Below are positions 15,522-24,266 of a stretch of 64,000 nucleotides of DNA, piece by piece. How positions within the stretch are numbered: position 1 is the stretch's first letter; each line of letters opens with the position of its first letter. The translations under genes were made by a program, and so were the position numbers. The stretch is from positions 1 through 64,000 of the IMG/VR virus record IMGVR_UViG_3300044946_000175; one strand, 5' to 3'. This DNA comes from a virus. Below the pieces are notes generated by a model. That model was given only the letters and a program-made list of their open reading frames with translations. It was not told the origin of the DNA and did no database searches.

Positions 15522-18002
15522 GTGCGGACGAAAATCAAATCATCGATCTATTCACAACGTCGCACACAGCGCCAGCCGACTCTCTACCGACGCAATGGCA
15601 GTACTACCAATTACACTGGTCCGGACGCCACGCTTGATTTTTTGCAAACTCTTAACGATCCTCGTCGTTGGATAAAGCGTCCTGGCGTTCCCATTTTCAA
15701 ATGCCATCGTCGAATTGATCCGACAACCGGCAAAGAAATCGTTGTCGATGAGGTGAAGCTCTACGAAATCGCCCGCAATCTTCAGCGGATGCAGAAGCAG
15801 GGCGTTCCGATCCGCATGACATTGGGGCATACAGAACCGACCAAAGCTGAACCGCACCAACCGCCACTGGCCGGATTTTATGTGAATGCTCGCGTGGCTC
15901 CATTCGGACCACAACAAGAACCGGCAATTGTGGCGGACGAGTTGCTCGATCCGACTCACGCTCAAATACGCAAAAACTTTCCTTATCGTTCGAGTGAATA
16001 CTACGACGATGATAAGAGCATTACAGGTGTCGCTCTTTTGGCCCGCGATCCTTACCTGGATCTGGGCGTCGTCAGTTACTCCAAGAGCGTGAAGCTGCCG
16101 CTTAATTATCAACGACGTGACGGATCGTTCCCGGTGGTTTATCGGTATTCGATGGGCGATGGGAGACGTCGCGCCTACAGACAAGTCCGTCGTCCCGCTC
16201 GCTATTCGAGGAGAGGAAACACAATGCCAGCGCCACGACAACGACCTCAACCACAGCCGATGCATTCGTGGTTGCCGCAGTACAACCAACCGCTGCCGCC
16301 AACATCGCAAACCGGTTTGCCCATCGGCACTCCTTACGGTTACAGACCGCAGCCAGGCACCATGTACTCCGCGCCGTGGCCGCGTGATGGCGGATCGACT
16401 TACAGTCCTGGACAGCGGATTCCGCACAGTCACCGCGATGCGCCCAACCCACAGACGTACGCGGATTATGCCGGACCTCGTGGTGGACCGACGGGCCGGA
16501 TGCCGATGGGTCCGCGATCTTCTGGCAGTGCGCGGATAGGACAGAGGCATGTGGCCGCTTCGATCAATCCTCACATTCAGTCTCACATGCCGCGACCGGC
16601 CACTCCGATGCCCGGAATGCGCGGCTCTCTGCACCAAGCTCCCCGTCCAACTCAAAGTTCCCGCCAACCGCGATACGCGCGATACGCGGATGAACTGGAC
16701 GAGGAGGAATTCGGTGCAGGCGAAGACGCTGGTTTTGAGGCTGGTGAAGAAGCCGGTTTCGCTGGCGGTGAGATGGCAGGTGAAGAGATGATGGGTGGTG
16801 GAATGCCAATGGGAGGTATGGGCGAAGATGCCGGTATCGAATCCGTCCTGCAAAACCTGGAAATGGCCATTGAGGGTCTACAGGAGGTTCTCGGTGGTGG
16901 AGAGGAGTTTCCAGAGGCCGGAGCCGAAGGATTAGGGCCACCAAACACGCCGTTTCCGGAAGAGGAAGTGGAAGAAGAGGAATTTCCCACTCCTGCATCG
17001 CGTTATCGGCAGAACGCGCAGCGTCCGGCCCGATACGCCGAACATCCGCGTTACGAATCTCACACACCCTCTCCTTATTCCCAACTGACCCACGCCCGTC
17101 AACGCGACGTTCGCACTGATCGTGGCCAGCATCGTTACCAGAACCCGGAGAATCCCATGCGATATGGCTCGCCATCACCATCGCGAGTGACGTATGATCG
17201 CCGACTCGCTCAGATGAATTACGAGCTACAGCAGAATAGCTACGCGCTGGAGCAACAGCGGCGCGTGAATGAACTGCTGCTCTACGAGCGAGATCAGGCC
17301 GACCTTGCCGCGTGTGAAGCAGAGATCAGCCGTCTCGCCGGGATGGGCTATCTGGTGGACGATTACGAAGTCGAAGAACTTCGCAGAAAGCCGTTCCACG
17401 AGCGGGGTCACTACATCGCCTACATCATGGATCGGATTCAGAAGATCGGCACAGAACAACTCCCACCAGTACTCGGTGACCCGACGCCTGGACCGACGCC
17501 GGACATGAGCTATCCGCTGACCAAGGAGGAGATGCAGGAAGTGCTGGCTATCACCGGCAACAATCGTGATCCTGCTCACTACAAGCGGGCCGTGGAGATG
17601 GTGCGATACCAGCGCGCCCAGGGCGGTCAAGGTCAGGCTCCGATTCCCCAGAACCGACTGCCGATGCAGTACCAGGCACCGGCACCGCAGTATCCGGCTG
17701 GTCCGGCCTATCGGCCTCCGGCTCCGGAATTCGATCCGTACGACTCGCGAGCTTACCAAGGACTGACGCATTCAGCCGAATACGAAAATCAGTTCGCTCC
17801 CGGTTACGGCGATGTGCCTCCCGAGCAGTACCAGCCGACCATGTACGGACAGGTTCCGGAACCTGATCCACGACAGCAAGGATTCGATGAGTACACGCCG
17901 CCTCCCGGCTCGCGTTTGAGCCGTAGTCCCTATCCAGAAGGTGGAATGGGCGGAATGGACCTGTCGGAATTCGGTCAGCCGAACGATAACTCGGGCTGGT
18001 AG
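15522..18002 (+). CDS. Mu I-like prohead protease with scaffold-like extension
   Basis: An 826-residue product from GTG 15522 (GGAA 6 nt upstream; TTG at 15504 also in frame). Residues 30-200 follow the Mu I-protein/prohead protease pattern: KLYEIARNLQRM, GVPIRMTLGHTEP, PPLAGFYVN, then IRKNFPYRSSEYY and ITGVALLARDPYLDLG. Known members cleave scaffold and capsid precursors during head maturation. The remaining 600 residues are Pro/Arg/Gln-rich, with an acidic Glu/Gly segment at about 386-490 and a helical part near 550-640, typical of an attached scaffold. It lies directly upstream of the coat genes, the expected position. Confidence 0.65.
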   Translation: MRTKIKSSIYSQRRTQRQPTLYRRNGSTTNYTGPDATLDFLQTLNDPRRWIKRPGVPIFKCHRRIDPTTGKEIVVDEVKLYEIARNLQRMQKQGVPIRMTLGHTEPTKAEPHQPPLAGFYVNARVAPFGPQQEPAIVADELLDPTHAQIRKNFPYRSSEYYDDDKSITGVALLARDPYLDLGVVSYSKSVKLPLNYQRRDGSFPVVYRYSMGDGRRRAYRQVRRPARYSRRGNTMPAPRQRPQPQPMHSWLPQYNQPLPPTSQTGLPIGTPYGYRPQPGTMYSAPWPRDGGSTYSPGQRIPHSHRDAPNPQTYADYAGPRGGPTGRMPMGPRSSGSARIGQRHVAASINPHIQSHMPRPATPMPGMRGSLHQAPRPTQSSRQPRYARYADELDEEEFGAGEDAGFEAGEEAGFAGGEMAGEEMMGGGMPMGGMGEDAGIESVLQNLEMAIEGLQEVLGGGEEFPEAGAEGLGPPNTPFPEEEVEEEEFPTPASRYRQNAQRPARYAEHPRYESHTPSPYSQLTHARQRDVRTDRGQHRYQNPENPMRYGSPSPSRVTYDRRLAQMNYELQQNSYALEQQRRVNELLLYERDQADLAACEAEISRLAGMGYLVDDYEVEELRRKPFHERGHYIAYIMDRIQKIGTEQLPPVLGDPTPGPTPDMSYPLTKEEMQEVLAITGNNRDPAHYKRAVEMVRYQRAQGGQGQAPIPQNRLPMQYQAPAPQYPAGPAYRPPAPEFDPYDSRAYQGLTHSAEYENQFAPGYGDVPPEQYQPTMYGQVPEPDPRQQGFDEYTPPPGSRLSRSPYPEGGMGGMDLSEFGQPNDNSGW

Positions 18003-18059
18003 CATTCCAACTAAAGACAAAATTTGAAATTGCTTTTTAACTCGCGCGGAGAGTTTGAC

Positions 18060-18590
18060 ATGCTGCTCATATCGATCTTGTTGGTACTGTTGCTGGTAGC
18101 GGGTCTATTTCTTGGAATCATGGACTCCGACTGGGATTTCAACTTCAGTCCGTCTGGTAATATCTATCCCTCTCGATTTGTCATGCTCGACAGCACGACG
18201 CAGGGGGGTTGTTTCATGGGTGGACTCAACGCCATGTGCGTTGGCGCTACTCCACAAGCAACGGAGTTTGCGCCAGGACAGCTTGGTAATACCCAACCAC
18301 CCTACGTCTATGCGGTGGGGACCGATCCAAACCTGCCTCCTGGATCGCAATCTCGCGTGGGGGTCTACGGACCCGGACGCAACTGTCTGGTGGACGTCGA
18401 TCCGGCCTTTGCCGGTCAGATCAAGCCGGGATCTTTGATCGTCTGCTCCAACTCAGGATTCGCTACACTCGCATCACCGTTTGGACCTTGGAATCAATGG
18501 ATTGCTGGAATCTCCAGAAGTTTTGCCAATGGCGGTCAGACGGTGAACGTGAAACTGGTGATCTTTCCTTGGTCTCCCACGGGTTCGTAA
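18060..18590 (+). CDS. Small head-associated (decoration-like) protein
   Basis: A 176-residue product from ATG 18060, chosen for the GGAGAG 6-7 nt upstream; a TTG at 18024 would add 12 residues. The first 20 residues are strongly hydrophobic (MLLISILLVLLLVAGLFLGI), unusual for a virion protein. ATG 18120 would remove them. The rest is beta-rich, with Gly/Pro turns, and its placement between protease and major capsid protein is where decoration or DUF2190-like proteins often lie. Assignment is from position and composition. Confidence 0.5.
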   Translation: MLLISILLVLLLVAGLFLGIMDSDWDFNFSPSGNIYPSRFVMLDSTTQGGCFMGGLNAMCVGATPQATEFAPGQLGNTQPPYVYAVGTDPNLPPGSQSRVGVYGPGRNCLVDVDPAFAGQIKPGSLIVCSNSGFATLASPFGPWNQWIAGISRSFANGGQTVNVKLVIFPWSPTGS

Positions 18591-18650
18591 TTCTTCCGCG
18601 AAGTGAAGACAAGTATACATTTAGTCTTTTCTTGTTGATGGAGTTTCGCC

Positions 18651-20189
18651 ATGCCTCCGACAATGATTCAGCCCGGTTTCAACGTCCAACACCGTCACGC
18701 TCGCGCCGTGCCGACGATGTATGCCGCGCCCGGTTCCATCGATCCTCGCAGCATTCCCCGTCCGCAGCTTCCGGCACCCAATCCGGCGCTTGGTGAGCGG
18801 ATGCGTCAACGCCGTTGGCAGGAGCGAGAGCGAGAGACGTACTACCAGCTTCGGCACGCGCCGATGCCGCACCAGTACACCCAAGACCGACCACATCTTG
18901 AATATGGCGGCGGTTCGGGCGACCCTCGTACTCAGTTTCTTCCGCAAGGTCCGCCCACGGGATTCCAGGCTCGTGGTCTGAATCAGTCGTACATCGACGC
19001 TGGCGGACGTGCGCCAACCGTATACTCCGATCCCCGTGCGCTCGTGGCTCGTGCGTCTCGTCCCACCTATGCCTACAATCGCGTTCTAGGTGTACAGAAA
19101 TCGCCGACCATGTACGCCGGTCTGGGAACGTGGCCCAATCAGTACTTTCCTGGTGGTTCCAATACGTACATCGCTTCCTACGAAGCGACTGGTCTGCTCC
19201 TCAAGTACACGCGAAACCCGACGTTCTTCCGCATCAACCGCTATCTCAAAGAGATGACGGTCAAGAACGACATGGGTTACTATCTGACGCTCGATGGTGA
19301 CTCTCCTTACCGCGTGCTTTCCATCAATGACTATCTCTGGGAAGATGGCGTGGACGCTCCCGGTGGCCGTCAAGAACGGCAGGGATTCGCATTCCAGCCA
19401 TACCGCACCACTCGGTACACTTTCCCGTTTTCTTTGGGCAGGAAGGGCGTGCAGCAGGCGGTATGGGCAATCGTGGCTGAACATGCCGCGATGCAGGCTG
19501 CGAAGGCCATGACGGTACGGACGTTGATCATGGTGAATTTGATCAATGCTGCCGCAAACTGGACCGGTCCCGGTTTCACGAACACATCCGCTGCTTCCGG
19601 CGCATGGTCCACGCAGGGAGGGGCTTCGGTTAATCCGATTCCTTACCTGCAAAACGACATCAACACGGCATTAATCGGTGTTGAGCAAGCAACTGGTGGC
19701 ATCGTCACGGATGAGGAAGCACTGACCTTTACCATGAATCCGCAGGAAGGTCGAAAGGTATCGGCTGCCGACGAGTACCGTGGATACATCAAGGGTTCTC
19801 CTGACGCTCTCGCTGCCATTACCGATCAGAGAAATCCGAACCGCAAGTACGGACTGGCTCCGTTCATCTACGGCTTGCGACTGGTGATCGAGAATGCAAT
19901 CGTGGTGACGACACCCAAGTCCGCCAATGTCGCTTCGCCAGCCGCGCAGTCGAGGTCGTACATCTGGCCGCAGGCGATTGCCATGATCGCTTCCAGGCCG
20001 CAGGGGATCGTTGCACCAGAAGAACAAACGTTGGACTTTTCGACAATTTGTGCCCGCTTCTATGAAAATCAGACCGTAGAAACCAAGTCCGATCCAGATC
20101 AACGCCGGGAAATGGGTCGTGTTGTGGAGGACTATTGCCTGTCGCTTTCGGCCCCGCAGACCGGGTGGCTTTTCACCGGAGCTAGCTGA
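18651..20189 (+). CDS. Major capsid protein
   Basis: A 512-residue protein downstream of protease and decoration-like genes. The N-terminal 170 residues are Pro/Arg-rich and could be a delta-like or processed region. The folded part begins at LLLKYTRNPTFFRINRY, with a helix rich in Ala (EHAAMQAAKAMTVRTLIMVN) and a C-terminal MGRVVEDYCLSLSAPQTGWLF strand. The length and order fit an HK97-fold coat protein. Segments recur in the two paralogues at 21439 and 23152, including a 26-nt identical DNA block around DQRNPNRKY. Virion proteomics would settle it. Confidence 0.75.
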   Translation: MPPTMIQPGFNVQHRHARAVPTMYAAPGSIDPRSIPRPQLPAPNPALGERMRQRRWQERERETYYQLRHAPMPHQYTQDRPHLEYGGGSGDPRTQFLPQGPPTGFQARGLNQSYIDAGGRAPTVYSDPRALVARASRPTYAYNRVLGVQKSPTMYAGLGTWPNQYFPGGSNTYIASYEATGLLLKYTRNPTFFRINRYLKEMTVKNDMGYYLTLDGDSPYRVLSINDYLWEDGVDAPGGRQERQGFAFQPYRTTRYTFPFSLGRKGVQQAVWAIVAEHAAMQAAKAMTVRTLIMVNLINAAANWTGPGFTNTSAASGAWSTQGGASVNPIPYLQNDINTALIGVEQATGGIVTDEEALTFTMNPQEGRKVSAADEYRGYIKGSPDALAAITDQRNPNRKYGLAPFIYGLRLVIENAIVVTTPKSANVASPAAQSRSYIWPQAIAMIASRPQGIVAPEEQTLDFSTICARFYENQTVETKSDPDQRREMGRVVEDYCLSLSAPQTGWLFTGAS

Positions 20190-20212
20190 ACAAAGAGAAG
20201 AATTCAAATTGC

Positions 20213-20240
20213 TTGACTCTTGTCTAGCTTTTGGTAAAAA
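20213..20240 (+). promoter_or_regulatory. Putative promoter before the homing endonuclease
   Basis: TTGACT at 20213-20218, 16-bp spacer, TAAAAA at 20235-20240. Transcription would begin within the 13-bp hairpin that follows. Confidence 0.5.
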
Positions 20241-20241
20241 T

Positions 20242-20274
20242 AACAAGCCATGTCCTCGTAAGACATGGCTTGTT
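20242..20274 (+). terminator. Perfect 13-bp hairpin after the capsid gene
   Basis: AACAAGCCATGTC at 20242-20254 pairs perfectly with GACATGGCTTGTT at 20262-20274 around a 7-nt loop, followed by TCACAT. It probably stops or attenuates transcription past the capsid gene, or forms the 5' end of the endonuclease mRNA. Confidence 0.6.
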
Positions 20275-20306
20275 TCACATACCAACTCTATACTGGAGAG
20301 TCAGTC

Positions 20307-21125
20307 ATGCTCGACGTTGATTTTACACATCCGAACAATCGCTGGACATTAATCGGACCAGGAAGCAGAAAAGGATATGTGAAGGTTCAGTGTTCATGTC
20401 CAGACAAAACGATCAAGGAAATTTACGTCTATGACATCAATAAAGGCAAATCTCTTTCTTGTGGTTGTCTTCGTAAAGAAGTGATGAGTGAGACAAAAAG
20501 AACACACGGGATGTCGAAAACGGCAATCTACAATACTTGGTGTCTAATCATCAGAAGAACGGAAAACGAAGACGATCTCAGATGGGAGGATTACGGTGCT
20601 CGTGGAATTAAGATGTGTGCGAAGTGGCGAGAATCCTTTGAGGCATTTTATGCTGATATGGGAGATCCGCCGTCCGATGAGTATACCATTAATCGAATCG
20701 ATAATGATGGAAATTACGAACCGGGAAATTGTCATTGGGCAACTGATTCGGAGCAACAAAACAACAAACGTAACAACCGACTGATCGAATGGAATGGCCG
20801 CACTCAAACGATGGTTCAGTGGGAGCGTGAACTGGGTTTTCGGGAAGGCACGCTCAAGAATCGGCTCGATCAAAACAACTGGACTGTCGAGCGGGCGATG
20901 ACGACTCCGGTAAGGACAAAGAAGAAAATCACATACAATGGAAAGACGCAGGCCATCGATGAATGGGCTGAGGAGTACGGACTGACTCCCGCGATGCTGC
21001 GATCTCGGTTAAATCTAGGAATTCCATTCGAGACTGCTATAGCAACTCCTGCCTATCATTGGAAAGGCAGAGGAAATCCGATTCCGAGAGAAGCAGAAGA
21101 AGGCGAATCATGCCACAAGAAATGA
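20307..21125 (+). CDS. HNH-type homing endonuclease
   Basis: A 272-residue protein from ATG 20307 (GGAGAG 7 nt upstream; ATG 20265 lies in the hairpin). Residues 60-150 match free-standing HNH homing nucleases: THGMSKTAIYNTW, DYGARGIKMCAKW, Y(T)INRIDNDGNYEPGNCHWATDSEQ-x-NN. Two C-terminal repeats of a WNG(R/K)TQ...W..E(L/Y)G pattern look like DNA-recognition modules. The family spreads by cutting cognate sites. Its place right after the capsid gene is a typical insertion site. It overlaps the next gene by 16 nt. Confidence 0.8.
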   Translation: MLDVDFTHPNNRWTLIGPGSRKGYVKVQCSCPDKTIKEIYVYDINKGKSLSCGCLRKEVMSETKRTHGMSKTAIYNTWCLIIRRTENEDDLRWEDYGARGIKMCAKWRESFEAFYADMGDPPSDEYTINRIDNDGNYEPGNCHWATDSEQQNNKRNNRLIEWNGRTQTMVQWERELGFREGTLKNRLDQNNWTVERAMTTPVRTKKKITYNGKTQAIDEWAEEYGLTPAMLRSRLNLGIPFETAIATPAYHWKGRGNPIPREAEEGESCHKK

Positions 21126-21442
21126 AAGGCCGAAGAATCCCCGTCGTCGATCCGATGGCCGATCCTTATGACTTGCTTAAAGAGCCGGGGGATTATTATG
21201 GACCGACGATGTTTTGTGGCTATTTGTCAGTTTGGTACATACTTCCAAATGCAAAAGATGATCCACGAGCAATCGGATTGCATCACTGCAAGATCGACCC
21301 TCCGCAGTTTCATTCGTTGATTGAAGAGTCGGATGGAACTCTGACCCTTCGAAATTCCATCGGAGCAGGCCCACCTAACTACTACTGGCATGGATTTTTG
21401 AATCAGGGTGATTGGATGCTGACACAGAGGGATAAAAAGTGA
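21110..21442 (+). CDS. Hypothetical protein (possibly DUF6527-like)
   Basis: A 110-residue product from ATG 21110, preceded by GAAGGCGAATC. It has a compact alpha/beta pattern ending in LTLRNSIGAGPPNYYWHGFLNQGDW, which recalls DUF6527-type proteins; I hold this weakly. It overlaps the homing nuclease at its start and the next gene by GTGA at its end. Confidence 0.5.
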   Translation: MPQEMKGRRIPVVDPMADPYDLLKEPGDYYGPTMFCGYLSVWYILPNAKDDPRAIGLHHCKIDPPQFHSLIEESDGTLTLRNSIGAGPPNYYWHGFLNQGDWMLTQRDKK

Positions 21443-22287
21443 ACATCGATCAAGCACGAGACGGCGGATCGAGTATCGCGGATGAGCCGCCAGCGGAGCC
21501 GTACGTCCCGAACGAAGAGGCCACTACACTCTTGCGGAAGTACGCCGCCAATCCAACGTTTTATCGAATCAATAAGTACGCCGCGTCCACCCGTGTTGAC
21601 AGGCTGACTGAAACGCAAAAGCAGTTCGTGCCAGAGACTACTCGGTACATGTACTACTTCGGTCTTCCGCGAGTCAATAAAAGTGACATTGCCGTGGCTG
21701 AGTACGCCGCGATGCAGGTCGCAAAAGCAATGACAGCGCGGACCATGTTTGCCGTGGATACGCTAAGTTGCCGGTCGCTGTGGGGAAGTGCGGCAAGGTA
21801 CAAGTTTCCAAAGACAAAAGAGGAATGGGAATTCTTTTTGGAGGTGTGGGCAGGTCGAAATAAGTCGCTAGACCGCGAGAACTTCGTGTTGGTGATGAAT
21901 CCCACTCGGGCGAGCGATTGGGCGCAGTCCAAAGAAGTAGTCGAATGGCTCAATAGTGGTGTCGGTCAACGCATGGCAGATGTAATGGATCAGAGAAATC
22001 CGAACCGCAAGTATGGGCTTCACTCGCGACCATTCGGTATCAAGACGGTTGTCGAGAATGCAATTAAGGTCGATCTCGAAATCGAACCCAAACGCCAATA
22101 CGTCTGGCCGAGAGAACTCTGCTGCGTGCTTTACGTTCCGCACGAGCATGGTGATCCGTTCGACGCCACACTTCGGATGAGCATGGAAGAAGAAATGACA
22201 GTTGAGCAGAAGAGCGACAGAGGCAGAGTTGTTGAGGACTACTCGTTCATCGCTCCGAATTCCAGGACTGGTTGTTTGTTAGTGTGA
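21439..22287 (+). CDS. Capsid-protein paralogue
   Basis: A 282-residue product from GTG 21439 (GTGA overlap). It aligns along its length with the major capsid protein: LLRKYAANPTFYRINKY versus LLLKYTRNPTFFRINRY, AEYAAMQVAKAMTARTM versus AEHAAMQAAKAMTVRTL, MDQRNPNRKYGL versus TDQRNPNRKYGL, RGRVVEDYSF versus MGRVVEDYCL. It lacks the 170-residue N-terminal region and has a shorter middle. It may be a minor capsomer or vertex protein, or a decaying duplicate; the intact frame argues for function. Confidence 0.7.
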   Translation: MNIDQARDGGSSIADEPPAEPYVPNEEATTLLRKYAANPTFYRINKYAASTRVDRLTETQKQFVPETTRYMYYFGLPRVNKSDIAVAEYAAMQVAKAMTARTMFAVDTLSCRSLWGSAARYKFPKTKEEWEFFLEVWAGRNKSLDRENFVLVMNPTRASDWAQSKEVVEWLNSGVGQRMADVMDQRNPNRKYGLHSRPFGIKTVVENAIKVDLEIEPKRQYVWPRELCCVLYVPHEHGDPFDATLRMSMEEEMTVEQKSDRGRVVEDYSFIAPNSRTGCLLV

Positions 22288-22322
22288 AAGACAAAACAAG
22301 AAATCCAAACTAAGGAGAATTT

Positions 22323-22610
22323 ATGTCTGAGGAACCAACCAGAACGAAGATCGTGATTTTTAACTATCCTGCTGGTAACGAGTTGGCCAAAAAACAGCAG
22401 ACAGAAAATGCTGCGATGCTCGTCGATTGCATGACCATCGCGTGCCCTCGCGATCCGCAGGGAAACTGGCCAGCGGTTGAGGAGGTTGTTGCAATAGAGA
22501 TCAGCGACATTCGATTGACGGCGGCAATCGAAGTGTTGAAACTTGGTAAGGCAGAGGAGAGGTTGCGAAAAGAAGCCCTTGACGTGGTTGTGGGGTATTT
22601 GAAAGGCTGA
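22323..22610 (+). CDS. Portal-fragment paralogue
   Basis: A 95-residue product behind AAGGAG. VIFNYPAGNELAKKQQTENA and CPRDPQGNWPAVEEV match the portal segment LVFNYPAGNEAARLQQIANA and CPRNPQGNWPAIEQI. It therefore corresponds to one portal subdomain (portal residues about 285-350) encoded as a free protein. The role is unknown: it could modulate portal assembly, or be a domesticated duplicate. Confidence 0.65.
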   Translation: MSEEPTRTKIVIFNYPAGNELAKKQQTENAAMLVDCMTIACPRDPQGNWPAVEEVVAIEISDIRLTAAIEVLKLGKAEERLRKEALDVVVGYLKG

Positions 22611-22621
22611 AAAGATAAATC

Positions 22622-22783
22622 ATGACCAGAAATCCCAAATATGCTGCTGTTTTAGCGATTCTTCAGCTTGTCTTGGGGATTTATTTGCTGGACGCAGGAA
22701 AGACTTTGTTGGGAGGTTTTACGATGTGGTGCTGCGGAGTGAACACAGTGCTTATGATTAATACACAACCAAAAACGACGTAG
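22622..22783 (+). CDS. 53-residue membrane peptide
   Basis: ATG 22622, stop TAG 22781-22783, abutting the next ATG. Two short hydrophobic segments (AAVLAILQLVLGIYLL and MWCCGVNTVLMI). AAAGAT lies upstream. No family is recognised; the tight spacing supports it as a gene. Confidence 0.5.
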   Translation: MTRNPKYAAVLAILQLVLGIYLLDAGKTLLGGFTMWCCGVNTVLMINTQPKTT

Positions 22784-23155
22784 ATGTTGTATCTTTTTAC
22801 CACCGCTGCCGAACTTGCCAAGTCGCGTTCACGCCCGACTGTGGGCATTATGATCCATCTCGACACGGGCAAGAAATATTTCTTTCCCTCTCCCACGACA
22901 GTCATTCAAGGACAGCCGGTTCCTGCATTTCTTGGGGGGATTTTAGCCGAGCAAGCACTGGGTCGCGAACTGATCGAACTGCCGAGCACGAAGATCGAAT
23001 ATGGTTTAAATGAGAAGGGTACTTGGACCTGTCTGAAGGTGCTGAAACATGCTATAACAGAAGAAGCACCGGCGGATCAGTCCGTGCCGGTATCGCCGAA
23101 AGAGCCCACTCCGGACGATTATGCTGCCGTGGCGGTGATAGGAAAAGACGGATGA
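22784..23155 (+). CDS. Hypothetical protein
   Basis: A 123-residue product starting immediately after the preceding stop and ending in an ATGA overlap. The N-terminal half is beta-rich (TVGIMIHLDTGKKYFFPSPTT) and the C-terminus is acidic and proline-rich. It is part of the cluster between the capsid and head-completion genes. Confidence 0.5.
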   Translation: MLYLFTTAAELAKSRSRPTVGIMIHLDTGKKYFFPSPTTVIQGQPVPAFLGGILAEQALGRELIELPSTKIEYGLNEKGTWTCLKVLKHAITEEAPADQSVPVSPKEPTPDDYAAVAVIGKDG

Positions 23156-23673
23156 TTACCTACGAAGAATTTGAGCAATTGGTGACGAACGCTCAGCGCG
23201 CCCTGGACCAATTGAAGGAAGGTTTGGTGCAGTACAAGCCGCCACGTCCGACTGGCCCCTGCGCCGAAATCACCATTGACGAGAAACAACACGTATTTTT
23301 TGTCGAGTTCACGGATAATAAAGGGCCGTTTCTGAGACAGACATACGAAGGTGATTTTGCTTCTCCAGATCCTCCACTTCAGCCAGTCATGCAGACGATC
23401 ATGACTTCTGCTTTGATCTGGATAGAAAAACAATGTCCAGGAATCATGGAGGATAATGTCAGCGTGGTCTTGACGCAGAGACAGGCCAGATTGTATGGAC
23501 GATCCTTTGAAAATAAGGCACATATCAAAGGCGCACCGGATGCTTTGACTGCTGTTTGCGAGCAGAGGAATCCTCATCGGCGGTACTCGCTCTGTCCATT
23601 CCTTTACGGAATTCGGTTGCGGATCGAGAATCGGAAAGAAGAAGATCTTGTGGTATTGCAGGAGGTGGGATGA
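23152..23673 (+). CDS. Protein with a C-terminal capsid-derived segment
   Basis: A 173-residue product from ATG 23152 (ATGA overlap). The C-terminal 40 residues, HIKGAPDALTAV(C)EQRNPHRRY then FLYGIRLRIEN, match the capsid segment YIKGSPDALAAI(T)DQRNPNRKY then FIYGLRLVIEN. The N-terminal 110 residues are different. It thus looks like a fusion of an unrelated domain with a capsid segment, the second capsid relative in the cluster. Confidence 0.65.
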   Translation: MITYEEFEQLVTNAQRALDQLKEGLVQYKPPRPTGPCAEITIDEKQHVFFVEFTDNKGPFLRQTYEGDFASPDPPLQPVMQTIMTSALIWIEKQCPGIMEDNVSVVLTQRQARLYGRSFENKAHIKGAPDALTAVCEQRNPHRRYSLCPFLYGIRLRIENRKEEDLVVLQEVG

Positions 23674-24266
23674 TGTCGATACCCCAAACATCCAACTCCA
23701 GTCTCGTACCGTATGTTTCGGCGATCCAGACATTCGGTTTCTTCTCGCAAAAAGTCATAGCTGATATGCTGAAGGCAAACACTGATTCGCCTCGTCCTTC
23801 TTATCTAGCGTGTATTGATCCGAACAACTACTTTGGTCGGAAATGGTTGCAGCACATTGGATTCGGTGCCGGAGAAATTGAATCAGCGGTTGTCGTGGCT
23901 TCTCGGTACACACCAGCCGATCTTATGAATTTGACCGGCGTGAGCCAGATTCTACTTCAAGGCTTGAACGCAGCCAGGGCGCTATGGTCTGCCTACAAAA
24001 TTTTGAAACCTGGTACGGCTCGTCCTGAAGAATGTCCTGCTGCTCGTGAAAGTTTTGAGATGCTTACGCAGTTGAGAGATGGCGAAAAACTATTTAGCTT
24101 CCAAGAATCGGAAAAAGCAGGACTTGTTGCCGTGATTCCGCCTAATCCTTATGCCCTCGCGCCAGGGCAGTCTACAATTGTCCCTCGCCTGGTACGTCTC
24201 TTTCCCACATATGGTATCAATTCATTACTGAATCGTGGTGGTTACAATCGTGGCGGTGACTGCTAG
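23670..24266 (+). CDS. Putative head-completion or connector protein
   Basis: A 198-residue product from ATG 23670, preceded by GGAGG and overlapping the previous stop as ATGA. It is helical in the middle (RYTPADLMNLTGVSQILLQGLNAARALW). A YTPADL opening is shared by some head-completion adaptors, but the match is short. Its position after the capsid genes and before the tail genes suits an adaptor. It overlaps the opposing HNH gene by 4 nt. Confidence 0.5.
   Translation: MMSIPQTSNSSLVPYVSAIQTFGFFSQKVIADMLKANTDSPRPSYLACIDPNNYFGRKWLQHIGFGAGEIESAVVVASRYTPADLMNLTGVSQILLQGLNAARALWSAYKILKPGTARPEECPAARESFEMLTQLRDGEKLFSFQESEKAGLVAVIPPNPYALAPGQSTIVPRLVRLFPTYGINSLLNRGGYNRGGDC

Noticed and set aside
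15552-16853. 433-residue minus-strand open frame
   Set aside because: Antisense to the protease gene. Its composition (Arg/His/Ser-rich) is that of a shadow frame and it lacks a ribosome-binding site.
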